Source of the DNA: Anaeramoeba flamelloides
Taxonomy: Eukaryota; Metamonada; Anaeramoebidae
Reading direction: 5' to 3'
Length of the DNA stretch: 64,000 bases
NCBI GenBank assembly: GCA_027625915.1
Contig: JANTQA010000008.1
Location: 2,745,001 to 2,809,000 of the forward strand
Shown here piece by piece: positions 43,579-56,000 of the stretch. Numbering within the stretch: the stretch's first letter is position 1; every line of letters begins with the position of its first letter. The notes beneath the pieces are model-generated. The model ran no database searches, was not told the DNA's origin, and saw only the letters and a program-made list of their open reading frames with translations. The translations under genes were made by a program, and so were the position numbers.

Positions 43579-46359
43579 ATCTACTCGTGAAAATAATATG
43601 CATATTTCCTCGCGATCGAATGAATAACAACAGATATCTAAGAATAAAAATTATTGGATATTTTTAGAGATTTGTGATTTAGGATATTTTTTATGCAATA
43701 AAACTTCTTTAATTAATATTTTAAAGAACCGATAAACCTGGTATTTTTATTCTTATAATATGAATAATATTTAGGGATAATAAAATCAATATAAAATTTT
43801 ATCAAAATTGGTTTGTTTTTGAGGAATTTTCAAAAAAATCTAGGTTGGCCAATGGTTTTTGAGAATGGGGTTGGTCAAATTGTCTCTGGTTACCTTTTTT
43901 TTCAAATTTTTTATTAATTTGATAGATTTTTGTAATTCAAAACACTCTTCTAACTTAAAAAATCTTATCTTTCCCATAATATTGTATTTTTCGAAATTTT
44001 TCACAATTGTGTGAAGAGATTTGTGCTCATCTACTGTTTTTCTTTCAGAAAATTTAAGATTATTTATTAATTTGATATTTTATTTGGTTTTTCCTCGTAG
44101 TATCTTAAATTAATATAAAGTTAAATGGATTAAATGATCAATTTAGAAGATTTTAAGGGTTTTACTAGATTTATTTAAATTGCATGAAACGTTTTTCTCT
44201 GTAGTAGACTACAAGGTTCACTTTTCAGTCACACGTTTTCAATGGAACTGTTATATAACAACATTAGTTTTAACAGCCATTTTTAAAAAGTAAGTCCTAA
44301 AGTTTTTAAAAAAAATTACTCTTGGTTTCACTTTTAAGACACAAAAAATCAACGAAATTTACATGTATAAAAATAATCTCAAATTAAGGCAAAAAATTCA
44401 GAATTCTACTAAAAATAATTTATGTTGAAAAAAATTCCAAAAAAAATATACCTTAATTTGGAATTCTTTTGTACCTTAAATTTTGTTGAAAGTTTGTGTC
44501 CTAATAGTACAAATGGCCGTATGTTAATTGGGTAGTTACCATAGTACAATTAAATCTTCTCTATTTGATAACCGGAATATTAGTATAAAAAAGTATAAAA
44601 GAATCAAAATGTAACCAAATAAAAAAAAATCACAGAAAATATTTTTGGTTATATTTTTATTTTTTTTTTTACACTTATTTTAGTAAAAATTAAATTATAT
44701 TAAAAATTAAAAAAACGAATACCAAAAATGATGGATAAATTCTCAAAGTTTATTAGACATAATTATGTTTTTTTATTCCAATTTATACTTCCCAAGTAAG
44801 TACATACGACAGAAGAAACTTGTTGATATATTTACCTTTTTAAAGGCAACTAATTCCATTTAATAAACTATTTAAATATTTTAATATATTTTTTTTTAGT
44901 TTTATGATTTTGGTAATTTTTTTTTTAATTATACTTTTTCTAATTCTTCCGCAAACCACTTTCTTTTTTTTCAAGAACATTAAAATGTTACTAAATACTA
45001 TAAATTTATTGTCAATTTTAATTTTTTTATAAACATAAATGTGAATTTTCACCATTGTTGAAAAAAACACAAATTAATAAAAGAAAATTTCAAGAATTAA
45101 TCATTCATTTTTTTTATCACAAGTATCCTAATTTCATAATTTCAAAAAAAAAATAGTAAATTAATAGTTCTATTGGAATTTGAAGCATAAAATAAATAAT
45201 GGTTTCCAAACAGAAAAAAAGTAGGGGGTTAACCTCCTCTAGGAGGAACTTATGAATTAACAATAATTTTCAAACAAAAAAAAAAAAAAAAAAAAGGCAA
45301 TTAAACCAATCGAGTCTATCGATAATATTTCTATTGTAATAACAAATGGACAAATTCGGAATGAATCTATTTTTTCACAATAATCTAGATTATCCTTATT
45401 TTGTGTTCTTAGTGGGTAATCGGAAATATTTCTTATAATTTTAAAAACTTACCATACTGGAGAAATTAGAGATAAATAAAAAAAAAAATTATAAAAACAA
45501 GAGAGAAAAAATTTTCCTTTTAAATAAGGCATAAAAAAATTATTTAAAAAGTGAAAAAATATAATAAAAGCTATAATAATAATGAAGCCAGCTCCCGAAT
45601 TATTTCGATTGTTAATTATAGAATAAAATTATTTCTTAATTTTTTTAGTTGGTGAAGATTTTATAGGGAAAAATTGTTAAATTCGTCGAAATATTTTTAT
45701 ATTGGCAACAAAATCCGAAATTCGTGATATTCTAAAAAACAACCAATAATCTCATTTTCTCAAATAAAAATCATTGACAACAATTTCCAACATTGCTATT
45801 TTTCAAAAAAAATATAAAGAATCCATCTAAGAAGAAAATCAAAATACTGTTTTATTTTTATTCAATTGATCATGATTAACTTTTTCATTATTTTGATATT
45901 CTATAAAGTTCATTTGAATCTCGACAAAACCCTTCTTTACAGTATTTGTATTTAATATATGAGATAATTTTATCTTTATTTCTACTTCTGCTTATCTGGG
46001 TTTTAATTTGCACTTCAATTTAAACCAATATATAAGATTATATTTTATAAAAAATGGCATAAATAAAAGAATAGATTGTATCTTTTTCAGGTTATTTGTT
46101 TGAATTGTGAATTTGAATCAAAAAAATCTTGAAAAAGTAGTATTTTTTTCTAATTTAGCTGACAGAAACAATAGAAAAAAATTTTACTTGTCTTTTTGAC
46201 ATCTTTTCACCATTTTAAACGAAGAAAAGATGTTTGGAAATTGTTTAATTGTTTATAAAGTTGGGGTTTTGCTCAAGTTGTGAAAAAGTCATTAGTTTTT
46301 CGCAAAAAGAAATTCCCATTTTTTTTCTTTTTTTATTTATTAATAATCACCAAACATTT
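43579..46359. other. AT-rich intergenic region
   Basis: It contains one MITE (44274-44519) and a small perfect palindrome CCTCCTCTAGGAGG near 45233-45246. No gene is seen. The minus-strand frame at 44840-45070 has spacer composition. Confidence 0.5.
44274..44519. mobile_element. MITE, AAGGCACAAA family, copy 1
   Basis: An imperfect inverted-repeat element. The inner arms carry AATTAAGGCAAAAAATTCAG and its reverse complement, and the outer ends CAGCCATTT / AAATGGCCG. It is related to 58941-59125 and 60427-60612. Confidence 0.5.
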
Positions 46360-47220
46360 ATGGTTAATTGGAGACTAGCGAAAGTTTTCCTATTTGGAGG
46401 TGGATCTAATGATCACTTTATTGAAACTTATCCTTGGTGGGTGTATTTAGGGGATTATTTTTCGAGATTTTTGGAAATCTTTTCTGAATGTATTAGCCCA
46501 ATTTATGAATTTTCCGAATCCTTAACCTTACCGATCCCACCAATAGCTGTGTTTTTAATTCTTATAACAGCTATTTTTGTCCTTGTTGTCTTAATTTTCG
46601 TTTTTACTGTCGACAAAATACTGAACTTGTTCCGATCGAAAAAAGCAAAAAAAATCCCAACAGTGTTAATTTTTGATTCGCTGAAACGAAGACTATTTCC
46701 TTTGCTCAAATACAACGAGGTGGCAAAGAAAAAACCGGTAAACGAAACCGAGATCGAAGGTACCTTTAAAATTGCTCCAGGGATCTTAAATTACTCAACA
46801 GACGAAGAAAAAAAGAAATTTAACCCAAAACAACAATTTCATTTCGTTGATTGCCCAACAAACATGTATGATGGGGTGAGTACTTTCCTTCCGATCGTTT
46901 CAAAAATCATTTTTGTCGTAAATACCTCCGTCCTAAATAGCCCAAACCCATTCCAGCAGCTAATATACACACTCCAACAAACCATCATTAAAAAAAAAGA
47001 TCCAAAAATATGTGTGATGGTTGACGAAGGCGAGAACCATTTAGATGCAATTCAAAAAAGATTGTTTAACGAACTCAAAGCGCGGTCAAAAAGAATGAAA
47101 AAAAAACAAAACGAACAAGAAAAAAAAGATCTACAAAAAAAAGCAGAAATGATATCCTTTGAATATTGTGACTTAAAAAAACCAGACTATACACCAATTT
47201 TGAATTTTATTTATCACTAA
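46360..47220 (+). CDS. SRPRB: SRP receptor beta-like protein with degenerate GTPase site
   Basis: SR-beta is the membrane-anchored small GTPase that holds SRP receptor alpha at the ER. This 286-residue intronless gene has its layout. An N-terminal region leads into one membrane helix at about 62-84 (PPIAVFLILITAIFVLVVLI), then a G-domain order of strands: TVLIFDS at 101, HFVDCPTNMYDG at 161-172 in place of the DxxG switch, KIIFVVNTS at 182-190, and KICVMVDEGENHLDA at 216-230 in place of the NKxD strand and the helix after it. It ends MISFEYCDLKK...ILNFIYH. The P-loop is replaced by FDSLKRRLFPLL and no NKxD is present, so GTP binding is probably lost or altered. I chose the first ATG in context (46360); the frame extends upstream without an ATG. 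The assignment rests on architecture and motif order, so a distant Arf/SR-beta relative is the alternative. Confidence 0.68.
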   Translation: MVNWRLAKVFLFGGGSNDHFIETYPWWVYLGDYFSRFLEIFSECISPIYEFSESLTLPIPPIAVFLILITAIFVLVVLIFVFTVDKILNLFRSKKAKKIPTVLIFDSLKRRLFPLLKYNEVAKKKPVNETEIEGTFKIAPGILNYSTDEEKKKFNPKQQFHFVDCPTNMYDGVSTFLPIVSKIIFVVNTSVLNSPNPFQQLIYTLQQTIIKKKDPKICVMVDEGENHLDAIQKRLFNELKARSKRMKKKQNEQEKKDLQKKAEMISFEYCDLKKPDYTPILNFIYH

Positions 47221-47759
47221 AATCGTTCTTTTTCTTCTTATTTGTTCATTCTTCATTTTCTCCTTCTTCAAATATGCTTGTGGATTTTATTTTCTTTTTT
47301 TAATTTTTTTTTTTGTTAAACCAAAGATGATGGTTTTCAATCTTAAAAGATCAAAGCTTTTTGGTGAACACCGCAGAGACTTTTCTTTTGAAAAACTCTT
47401 TCAAGAAAATAAAAGTTGTTTTTTCTGATGTAATTACTGTATTTTTATTTTTCTTTTTCTTTTGTCAAACCCTTTTGAGGGATTATAATCCCTGAAATTT
47501 GAAAAAAGATTATTTGTTCTTTTTGTAATTACCAGTCTCTCTGGATATTATCAAACTTCCGTATCTCAAAAGGTAAAAAAGTACTTTATTAAAAAAAAGT
47601 ATAAAAAGCGATCTAATTTGTCAAAAAACTGATTTTCCAATCAAACATTTATGAGATATTTTAGAATTTTTCAATATTTTGAAAACAAAAAAAAATTTTC
47701 TTTTTCTGTTCTAAATTGTTTAAGGGACTCGTGACTCTAATATATTTTTAATCCCAAAG

Positions 47760-48220
47760 GAAGTCGAGTAATTATTTACACAATGGTCCATTAAACCAGA
47801 TAAAACAACTCCCTTTATCAACTTTAGAAAAATGTGGTATAATCATTTTTAAAGAGTTTATTTTTTCTATATTAAATAATCAGTCCAAAGAACTTGATCC
47901 TTTTTTGATTTTGATTTTTGGATCAAATTAGAAAAATCAAAATTTGCAAAAAAAATTAATTTTGAAGAAATATCACTTTTAGTAATTTCTGAGAGTAATT
48001 ATGAACAAAAAATACCCTTGGAAATTTTAATCTTATTTTAAAAATACAAGAAAAATAACATGAAATATTGAATCCTTGGAGATCTAAAAAAATTGATCAT
48101 CTATTTTATTAACAAATATTTATGAAATTTCTTGAGATCTTAAAGATTGGGTAATATTTGTTTTTCAAATTATCTGAGTATAAACAAGGTAATATTAAGT
48201 ATTAAAATCACAATTTGATT
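47760..48220 (+). repeat. Solitary diverged copy of the 5S spacer
   Basis: The landmarks ATCACTTTTAGTAATTTCTG, AATACAAGAAAAATAA and ATATTGAATCC, and the following ATTTATGAAATTTCTTGA, match the same order in the 5S units (for example 25735-25990 and 32240-32410). No 5S gene follows. The spacer therefore also exists outside the array, as a relic or as a dispersed element. Confidence 0.5.
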
Positions 48221-48661
48221 ATATCTATTAATAACTTCATCTATTTATAAATTTAAATATTTTTTTTTTTGTAAAAAATATAAGATTTTATTTTTCTTTT
48301 ATTTTTTATTTATTTTTCTTTTATTATTAAACTAAAATTCAAAATTTTCCACACAGCTAAAACGTTCCAAACAATCACAATAATACAATTTCATTGAAAT
48401 TGCGGATAATTTTGATTTTTGTAAAATATGAAAATGATTTTTTCATCTTTTAGTTTTTGTTTTCATTTCATTGTTTGAATTACGTAATTTGTTTCGTTGG
48501 ATTAAAAATTTTTTTCAACCATCGATTTTCGGTTAAAGTTGAGTTGTACCAAACGGAAGAACTCAAATAAAATTAGTTTGTAGTATCTAACTATTTGATC
48601 GATCAATATTCCTAATAGAATTTCAACATATTTACTAATGTATTTTTTTGTTTTGCTCTCT

Positions 48662-48860
48662 CCAAAATTTTTAACACACCCATGATTTATTTGTATTGAT
48701 AATTATTTATTTATTGTTTTGTGAGTATTGTAATTTATAAACAAGTGTTAAAGTTTCAATTCGTGAATGGTTCTAATTTGATAAATCTTCTTGAATTGAT
48801 TAAATAAGTTTTTTTTTTTCACAAATCGAATTTTGGTGTGTTAAAAATTTTGAATTGGGG
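48662..48860. mobile_element. Foldback/MITE-like element
   Basis: Inverted ends: left CCAAAATTTTTAACACACC (48662-48680), right GGTGTGTTAAAAATTTTG (48835-48852). About 200 bp in total and non-coding. Confidence 0.5.
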
Positions 48861-50413
48861 TTTATTTTTTTTTAATAAAACTAGAAGGATAAATGTGAAG
48901 AAAAGTGTTTATTGTTGGCTTGTAATTAAATTACTACGGTTAACAAAAAAAAAAAAATTTTGAAAATTACAAAACAATTGTTTTTAGTTTTTTTTATTTT
49001 GTATCTTTCTTAGTAAGAAAAAAAACAAATTTTGAAGTGGTATTTTGGAAATTAGCTAACTGTAAAAATAATTTTATACTTTCAAGATTAAAATATATTG
49101 AAAAAGTGATTTTTTCATTCTCATCTAGCGACTCAATGTAACGGAGATACTTTTATAAAAATATTTTTTTATATTATATTTTTAATCACCAATTATTTAG
49201 AATCAAATAAAAGTTATTTTTTCTTGAATTCCTTTTTCATATCTGTTTTTTATAATTAGAGATTTTTAATATCAGTCCAAATTTTTATCCCTAATAACAA
49301 ACAAAATGTGAAATTTTAAATAATACACTTAATAATTATAGTTTAGAATGATCAAGATCTAAGATCTTGGAATTTAAAATATAATTATTTAGTCAAAAAA
49401 AGAGATTATAAAATGTTTCATAGATATAAATTTTTTAATCTTTAAAAAGGGAGAAAATTTTTATTAAAATTTAAAATATATCCCCGAAAATATTTTGACT
49501 TTGTTGAAAAAAGATATAAATTTTTTATTTTCAACAAGATCTCCATCAAAGTATCTTAGTATTTTGATTTTTTTTTTTTTTTCTGTTTATTGTGTTTTTA
49601 AATGATTTATTTTTAAGTGTTTTTTTTCTTTTTAGACTATTAATTTTGTCTTTGAAGAAAAATGGGTTTTAAAATAAAACGAGTGGGGATGTATGGATAT
49701 TTATATATAGAGATACTTTGAATTAGAAGAAATTATTTAGTTACTTCAAAATTTTACCAATGTATTTAAAAGGTTAATTTCACCCTAAATTTGTCTATAA
49801 TCAAAGTATCTTATGATTTATTGTAAATTATATTAATAATATATGGTTCAAATGACTCTAATAAATCTATTATAATTATTATTACATCATAAATTATTAT
49901 ATTTTTTACTAATGATAATAATAAAAAAGTTTCATTTTTGAATTTTTTTTTACTTTTCCAAATTCAAAAAATTGTAACCCTACTGATAATATTATTGCAG
50001 TTTATAATTTTTCAGATTTAGAAGTTCCAAAAGTAACTATTTTGAGAATTGTTTAATTTCACAGATGATAACAATAATCGTCAACATAAAAACCCAAAGA
50101 TTGATTATTTTTGTTTTCTTTTATAAAGATAATTGTAACATCAATATATTTCCTAGATTTACAATATAATTTGTTAAAATAATCTATTGGTTAATCATTT
50201 AATTTATTAAAACAACTGAATTTTTTTGATATTAATCAACATTTCGAGACAAATTTTAGAATGATATTTGACAACTTTGAAGTCTGAACATTGATTTTTC
50301 AATTTAAAAATTTGTGGTAAAATACAAATTTATTCCTGGAATTGTTGGCTTTTTTACTAATATAAGGATTGTTTATAATTAATATGAATCGTCAAAAAGT
50401 TTTTTTACTAATA

Positions 50414-50800
50414 TAATTGTTAAAATAATACATTCAGAAATGTTTAATTTGTATTTCAAAATAAAAAGCATGTTTTTGTGTTATAGAACACCTATATATT
50501 AATGGACCAAAGAAAATGACAGGAAACTCTAATTGAATATGGTATTAATTTCTTAAAGCTCTCTTATTTAAAATTAAAATTTGAAAGATGAAGGTTCAAA
50601 TTATAATATTTAACTCAAATTTAAGAAGTAAATTTTTAAGACAAATCAAAAATAAAAAAAAAGTCAAAAAAAATGAGAAAATTAAGAAAAGTTCTGGAAC
50701 TATTTGCCTTTCACAATTTAAAAATTACTTGTATATCAAGTATTTTAACATCAAAATTGATTTGAACTTAGTTTTGGTACTGATTGGTGAATTTACAAAA
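50414..50800. repeat. Dispersed repeat related to 24152-24560
   Basis: Shares TTTCAAAATAAAAAGC, GTTATAGAA and TTAATTTCTTAAAG-like landmarks with 24152-24560 inside the uridine kinase intron. The short peptide NL.FKIKS.F.CYR.PI is open in both copies, but this copy stops soon after. Confidence 0.55.
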
Positions 50801-51298
50801 ATTGCAATTATTTGCGATGCGATTATTCGTGAGAAAAATAATATTTTTTTAATTTGTGGCTGGGATGGGGTCTAAACTTACAAAACGTTGACGTGTGTGT
50901 TGATAGTTTGTTTTTGGATCAAAAAAAAATTGTGGTACAATAGAATAAAAATAGGAATGCATTGGCACCCTAAATTACTGATCACTCTCAAATTAATCTT
51001 TTTTAAAAGTTGAGATCAACAAATAGTATTACTTCATTAATCGACTTTTTAAAAACATTTGAACAATGATGTGACGTGAACAATCCCAATAACAACTTAC
51101 TTTGATTTGAGGCTTCTCCTTGGTAGATGATAATCCCTTAAGGGAGTAGCCACGGTAAAGAAAAATTTTTCATTTTTTTGCAATTCTGAAGAGGATCAGA
51201 AAATAACATTTTTTACTCTGGTTGTATCTCATTGATTTTTATTATTTAAAGTACTTCATTCATCAGATTTTTTAAATTTTTTTTTCAAAGTCTCAAAG

Positions 51299-51400
51299 AA
51301 ATTGCCACAATAGAATGTTGAGTTGAATTGCTTAAAATAGTGTTTTGAATGTCGAATGACTTATCTTTTATCCTTCTCTCAACATTCTATTGTGGCATTT
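51299..51400. mobile_element. Small MITE nested in the TIR element
   Basis: ~100 bp with near-perfect inverted ends: ATTGCCACAATAGAATGTTG at the left, CAACATTCTATTGTGGCATT at the right. Non-coding. Confidence 0.65.
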
Positions 51401-51769
51401 AATTTTATCATTTTTTTCATTTTTTTATTTTTTCATCATTTTTGAGATTTTTTTAATCCTGGCAACATAAAGCAATTAGAAAGATTTTTTTATTTGTGGC
51501 ATTAGGGATTAATGGATTTTGTTTAAAAAGAACAACAACATTACAATTCAGAGAATCATAAAAGGAAACATAAATGGGACTTATATAGCTAGAAAGATTC
51601 AAAAAAAAGAATAATTAAGTCAAATTATTACTTGTTAGGATTTTAAATCGTTGGGTTTAGTGGAATTGGAGAAGTGAATATGATTATATGTCTATCAAAG
51701 TTTAAACCATAAAATAGATACAAGTTTTATTCAAAGAATCTGAAATTATCTTCTCCCAGAAAAAAAAAC

Positions 51770-52318
51770 TAACCCCATTCCAAAAATTTGGACACATCTA
51801 AAATTAAAAATAGTGAAACAAAAACTCAATTTACTATATTCTTTCCAAACGTAAAATAAAACTATATTTAAGTAACATAGTATTAATGGTTTTTTAAGTA
51901 ATCGTTTTCATCCCAATATAAAAAAACAATATTAAACTCAAATCAAAACAAGTGTGTCCAAAATAAGGAAACGAGCTGAAATGAAAGAGTTTGAACAAAA
52001 AATATATTGGTAGATTTGTTAAAAATACACCAACAATGGTTGATCGATCAAATTATAAGATACCATGCACCGGTTGTATGTGAATTTTTCAATTTAAGAA
52101 ACTCAACTGTAACCATCTATCAACCATCTATAAAAAAATTTTCAGATCCTACGAAACAGATTAAGTAACTGAAAAAAAGAAAATGAAAACAAAAACAAAA
52201 AAGACAAAAAATGAAATAGTTTGTTGAATTAAAATTAATTTCCAATTGGATGTAAATCATGTTATTGTTTATCTTCCCAACTGTTTAAACTGTGTCCAAA
52301 TTAATGGAATTAAGTTTA
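51770..52318. mobile_element. Tc1-like MITE, copy B
   Basis: 549 bp, TA at both ends, left end TAACCCCATTCCAAAAATTT, right end ...GTCCAAATTAATGGAATTA. Collinear over its length with 34863-35391 (shared TTATAAGATACC and AATTATTGATC-like landmarks). Non-coding. Confidence 0.75.
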
Positions 52319-52528
52319 TTTTAATAAAAAAATAATAAAAAAAAAAAAACTATTTTATCAATATAATCTCAATTTTTTTATTGTTCAACATTACTAAAAA
52401 AAAAATATCAAATAATTTTTTTAAAAAAATTTTTAGAGAATCTACAATCACACGCTACTAAAATAAAATGTTCTTATCTCATCTCTCTCAAATTTTTATC
52501 ATGTCTTATGGTGTAGCTACTCCCTTAA

Positions 52529-53039
52529 AAACAAAAATAATCTTCTTTTAAAAATTTTTGTTTGAAGTGATCATATAGATTTTTTTTGTTTAAATTGTTT
52601 TTTCAATTTTTTAATTTCATTTAATGATAAAAAATCTCAGACAAACAATTTTAAACAAGACAACAGATTTACATATTGGCTGATTAACTCACAATGTTTC
52701 CTTGTTGCAGATGAACTTTGTCAGATTAGTAGGACAAGAATTTACACAATTGTACTTTTTTCTTTCGAACAATAAATAGAATAGGTTCTTGTTAATTCAA
52801 GTTTTGATTGTATTAGATCTTGTTAAACCTGAACAAAAGAATATAGAGATACTCATCTTTTTATAATATTTTGTCAAAAAGTTTGAAAAAGAATAGTTTC
52901 TTTTTTCGAACTAGACTATGAGTTCAAAAGTCTTGTCTCTAAAAAGGTTGTAGATCAAATTTCTGTCAAAAACTTTTCAAAGCTTTGTTCTGATTTTTGC
53001 AAATTATTTTTCATTATTCTCTTTTTTTTAATTAAAGAT
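52529..53039. other. Spacer / probable MOB1 promoter region
   Basis: AT-rich. A 22-codon frame starting at 52710 (MNFVRLVGQEFTQLYFF) follows a TTGCAG acceptor-like site; it could be a 5' leader exon or chance. Nothing else is seen. Confidence 0.4.
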
Positions 53040-56000
53040 ATGAACATTTTTAAAAAAAACGCGACTTTTAAACCTAAAAAACGTATCCCAGAAGGAACGA
53101 AACAGTACCAACTAAAAAAATATGCAGAGGCAACTTTAGGTTCTGGTAATTTACAACTTGCTGTAGCGCTACCTGAAGGAGAAGATCTCAATGAATGGCT
53201 TGCAGTTAATAGTAAATATTTTTTTCTTTTTTTTTAACAGCTGTTTTTGTTTTGCAAACATAAACATAAACACAAACAAAAGTAGAAACCAAAAACACCA
53301 TGTGGAAATCTCAAATTTTGGAAAAATCAAAACTAATTTTTTTTTTTGTTTGTTTACACTTTTTCTTCTTTCCACTTTTTCTCTTTGGTATCTCGAAAAA
53401 CTTTTCCTCTTAAAATCATTAAGCTGTCGATTTCTATAACCAAATAAACATGCTCTATGGAACAATCACTGATTATTGTACAAACGAAAGCTGCTCGGTA
53501 ATGTCAGCTGGTAAAAAGTATGAATACCATTGGGCAGATGGTGTTACAGGTAACTAATTTTTTCCTCTTTATTTATTCAAAAATAAAAAAAACTTTTTTT
53601 TGGCTAAAACTCTTTCTTCTTTGAAAAATATTGCAAAAAAGATTATTTTTTTCTGATCTTCAAATTTCCAACATCTTTAAATCCGACCTGAAACCAAAAA
53701 CTCGAGCTAATTTTCTCTTTTTTAATACATTTTTATCTTTTTCTTTATCCTTTTTTCCTTTTCTTTGTTCTTTGTTCTTTTTTTTCTACTTTAAAAAAAC
53801 AAAACAGTCAAAAAGCCAATTAGAGTAACAGCTCCAGATTATATTGATCGTTTGATGACATGGATCCAAGGGTTTTTAGATAACGACGAAGTTTTTCCAT
53901 CAAGAATGGGTAATTATTATTTTATTTAATTTTCGATTTTTTTTTTTTTTTTTTTTGTTTACAAATTTCTTCTTTATTGTCCTCTTTTTCTCCTTCTGAA
54001 AAAAAAAAAAATATCTCTTTTAATCAATTTACCTGACTTTAGTATTTGAGTTAATATATTCACAAAATAATTCCAAAAGAGACATTTCCCAAATTTTGAA
54101 AAAAGATTTTTGACAAAAAAAACTTTTAAAAAATTCCAAAAAAGATAAAACAAAAAAATTCAGAATCATTTATAACACAACACGTGACAAGAACGTTGTG
54201 GTTTCCTTAGTGTAACGAAAGTAATGTTATTTATGAAAGGTAGCAATCATAGTTCATATTTTTATTTTTAATAGTCTTGTCATTTTTCAAAAAAGTGTGA
54301 TCAAAAAAAGTTTTTTAATAAATTCCTGAAAGTTCTGCTATTGAACTTTTTCAGCCGTATTTCAGATACTTTTGAAAATTTTTTTGTCTCGATTTTAAAT
54401 AAAAATTGCCACTTTGAAAAAAAAAAACAAAACAATAGGGGACAAAAAAAAGTTAAGACAACTAACAAAAGCTGGTTACATTTTTTTTTTATTCTTTAAA
54501 AGATCATAACTGATCGTCGTCGTTTCTTCTAACAGTTTTTTTTTTAAATTAATCAAATACATAAAAATATACGAGTATTTGAATTATAAACGGGAAAAAT
54601 TTTCACTTCTTTCAATTTTCAATTTCAATTTTCAAATAAAGGCATTAAATTACAGCCTGCCTCTTTGAGTCCCCTATTAGTAAAGAAAAATATGGAAAAG
54701 GAAGTGAAAATTTTTTCCCATTTATAATTCAAATACCAGTAGCTAATATTTTACCCGTTTTGACCAAAAAAAACAAAACTCGATTTTGATGAAAGACAAT
54801 TCAAACAAAACACTCTACAAATACACAAATAGCACACACACGCACACACGCACACACACACACACACACACACCAAAGGGTGTAATTTAACTGAGAAATT
54901 TTTCTCCTTTTATTCATTTGTTTAAAAAAAAATAAATAAAAAATCCTTGGTTCATTTCGAAATACTACATATGCTTGATAACGGGTTATTACATTTCTTT
55001 TTTTTCAATATTTTTCATTTTTGCAAAAGATAAAAATAAAAATATTTGACATATTTCCCCTTGTCTTTGATCTTCCAAATTGTGAAATTATTTAACGTCT
55101 TGTTCTGAAGCCTTTGGCTTTGAAACAATGCATAAATACTGATAAATTCAAATAAATGTTTTCAAATTTTAGCTTCATTTTCTATTTTTGAAATAAGTGG
55201 CTCAGCTTTGAATAAAGACCTTTATTGGTTTAAATATAAGCAAACTTTGTAAAATTGGTTCTTCTTCAAAATATTTTTGTCAAGAACTGAATTATAAGTT
55301 GAAGAGTATCCAATTTACAAATCAAAATTGAACTAAAAATTTTTTTACATTTTTTTGAATTTATCAGTATACAAATTTTTCATTAGCAAAAAAGAAAAAT
55401 TTTGAAAAACAAATGCTAAACCCTAACTGATAATTTGAAGTCAATTTTAGAATATTGTGTCTAAAAAAATTTTTTGTGCCATATTGTTTTCATAGTTTAT
55501 TTTAAAAATACTTAAAAAGTGACAACAGACGTGTGTAAAAATCAATGTCTTAATTTTTGTGAATTTTTTATGATAAATTTGTATTTTTTCTAAAAAGTAT
55601 CATAGGTTTTGGAAAAATTACAAATTTATCAAAAAAACTTTTAAAATTAATGTTATTTTGGAAAATTAAATCGAGTTTAAAATACTTCGAATGACTGTGG
55701 ATAGGCACTCCAATGGGTCTAGACACTCTTTGAATACGAGGACTCGCATTTAGTCAATTAAAAATTCTCTCTTTAACCGATTTAGTGGTTTTTCATAACA
55801 CTAAACCCTTAACAATAAATCTCAAACTTAAAAAATTAAGACATCGATTTTGCACATGAATATATATTCCCATAATTTGAATTTATTTCTGGATAATTCG
55901 ACAAATTATTTATAAACAAATATCAAAAAAAAATTTCATTCTTTCTCTAAAATGATTCTATTTAAATTTGTCAACTGTTTTAATGATACTTTTGAAATGT

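Larger units (their letters stand above)
47221..51137. other. AT-rich intergenic region with repeats
   Basis: No gene seen. It contains a 5S-spacer-like repeat (47760-48220), a foldback element (48662-48860) and a dispersed repeat (50414-50800). The plus-strand frame at 50588-50875 begins inside that repeat and is probably not a gene. Confidence 0.5.
51138..52528. mobile_element. 1.4-kb TTAA-flanked TIR element with nested MITEs
   Basis: Left end TTAAGGGAGTAGCCACGGTA and right end GGTGTAGCTACTCCCTTAA are inverted copies, each flanked by TTAA. The interior has no transposase-like frame. It contains two further inverted-repeat elements (51299-51400 and 51770-52318). The GGGAGT termini with TTAA or TTA/TAA targets could indicate a PIF/Harbinger or piggyBac derivative; the family is undecided. 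Confidence 0.6.

Noticed and set aside
45233-45246. Palindrome CCTCCTCTAGGAGG as a terminator
   Set aside because: No gene ends nearby on either strand. It is more likely the remnant of an inverted-repeat element end.
46249-46359. N-terminal extension of the SR-beta-like frame
   Set aside because: It has no ATG, its composition is poly-T rich, and the first ATG at 46360 gives a coherent protein.
50588-50875. 95-codon plus-strand frame
   Set aside because: It overlaps a dispersed repeat shared with 24152-24560, where the corresponding sequence is not open.
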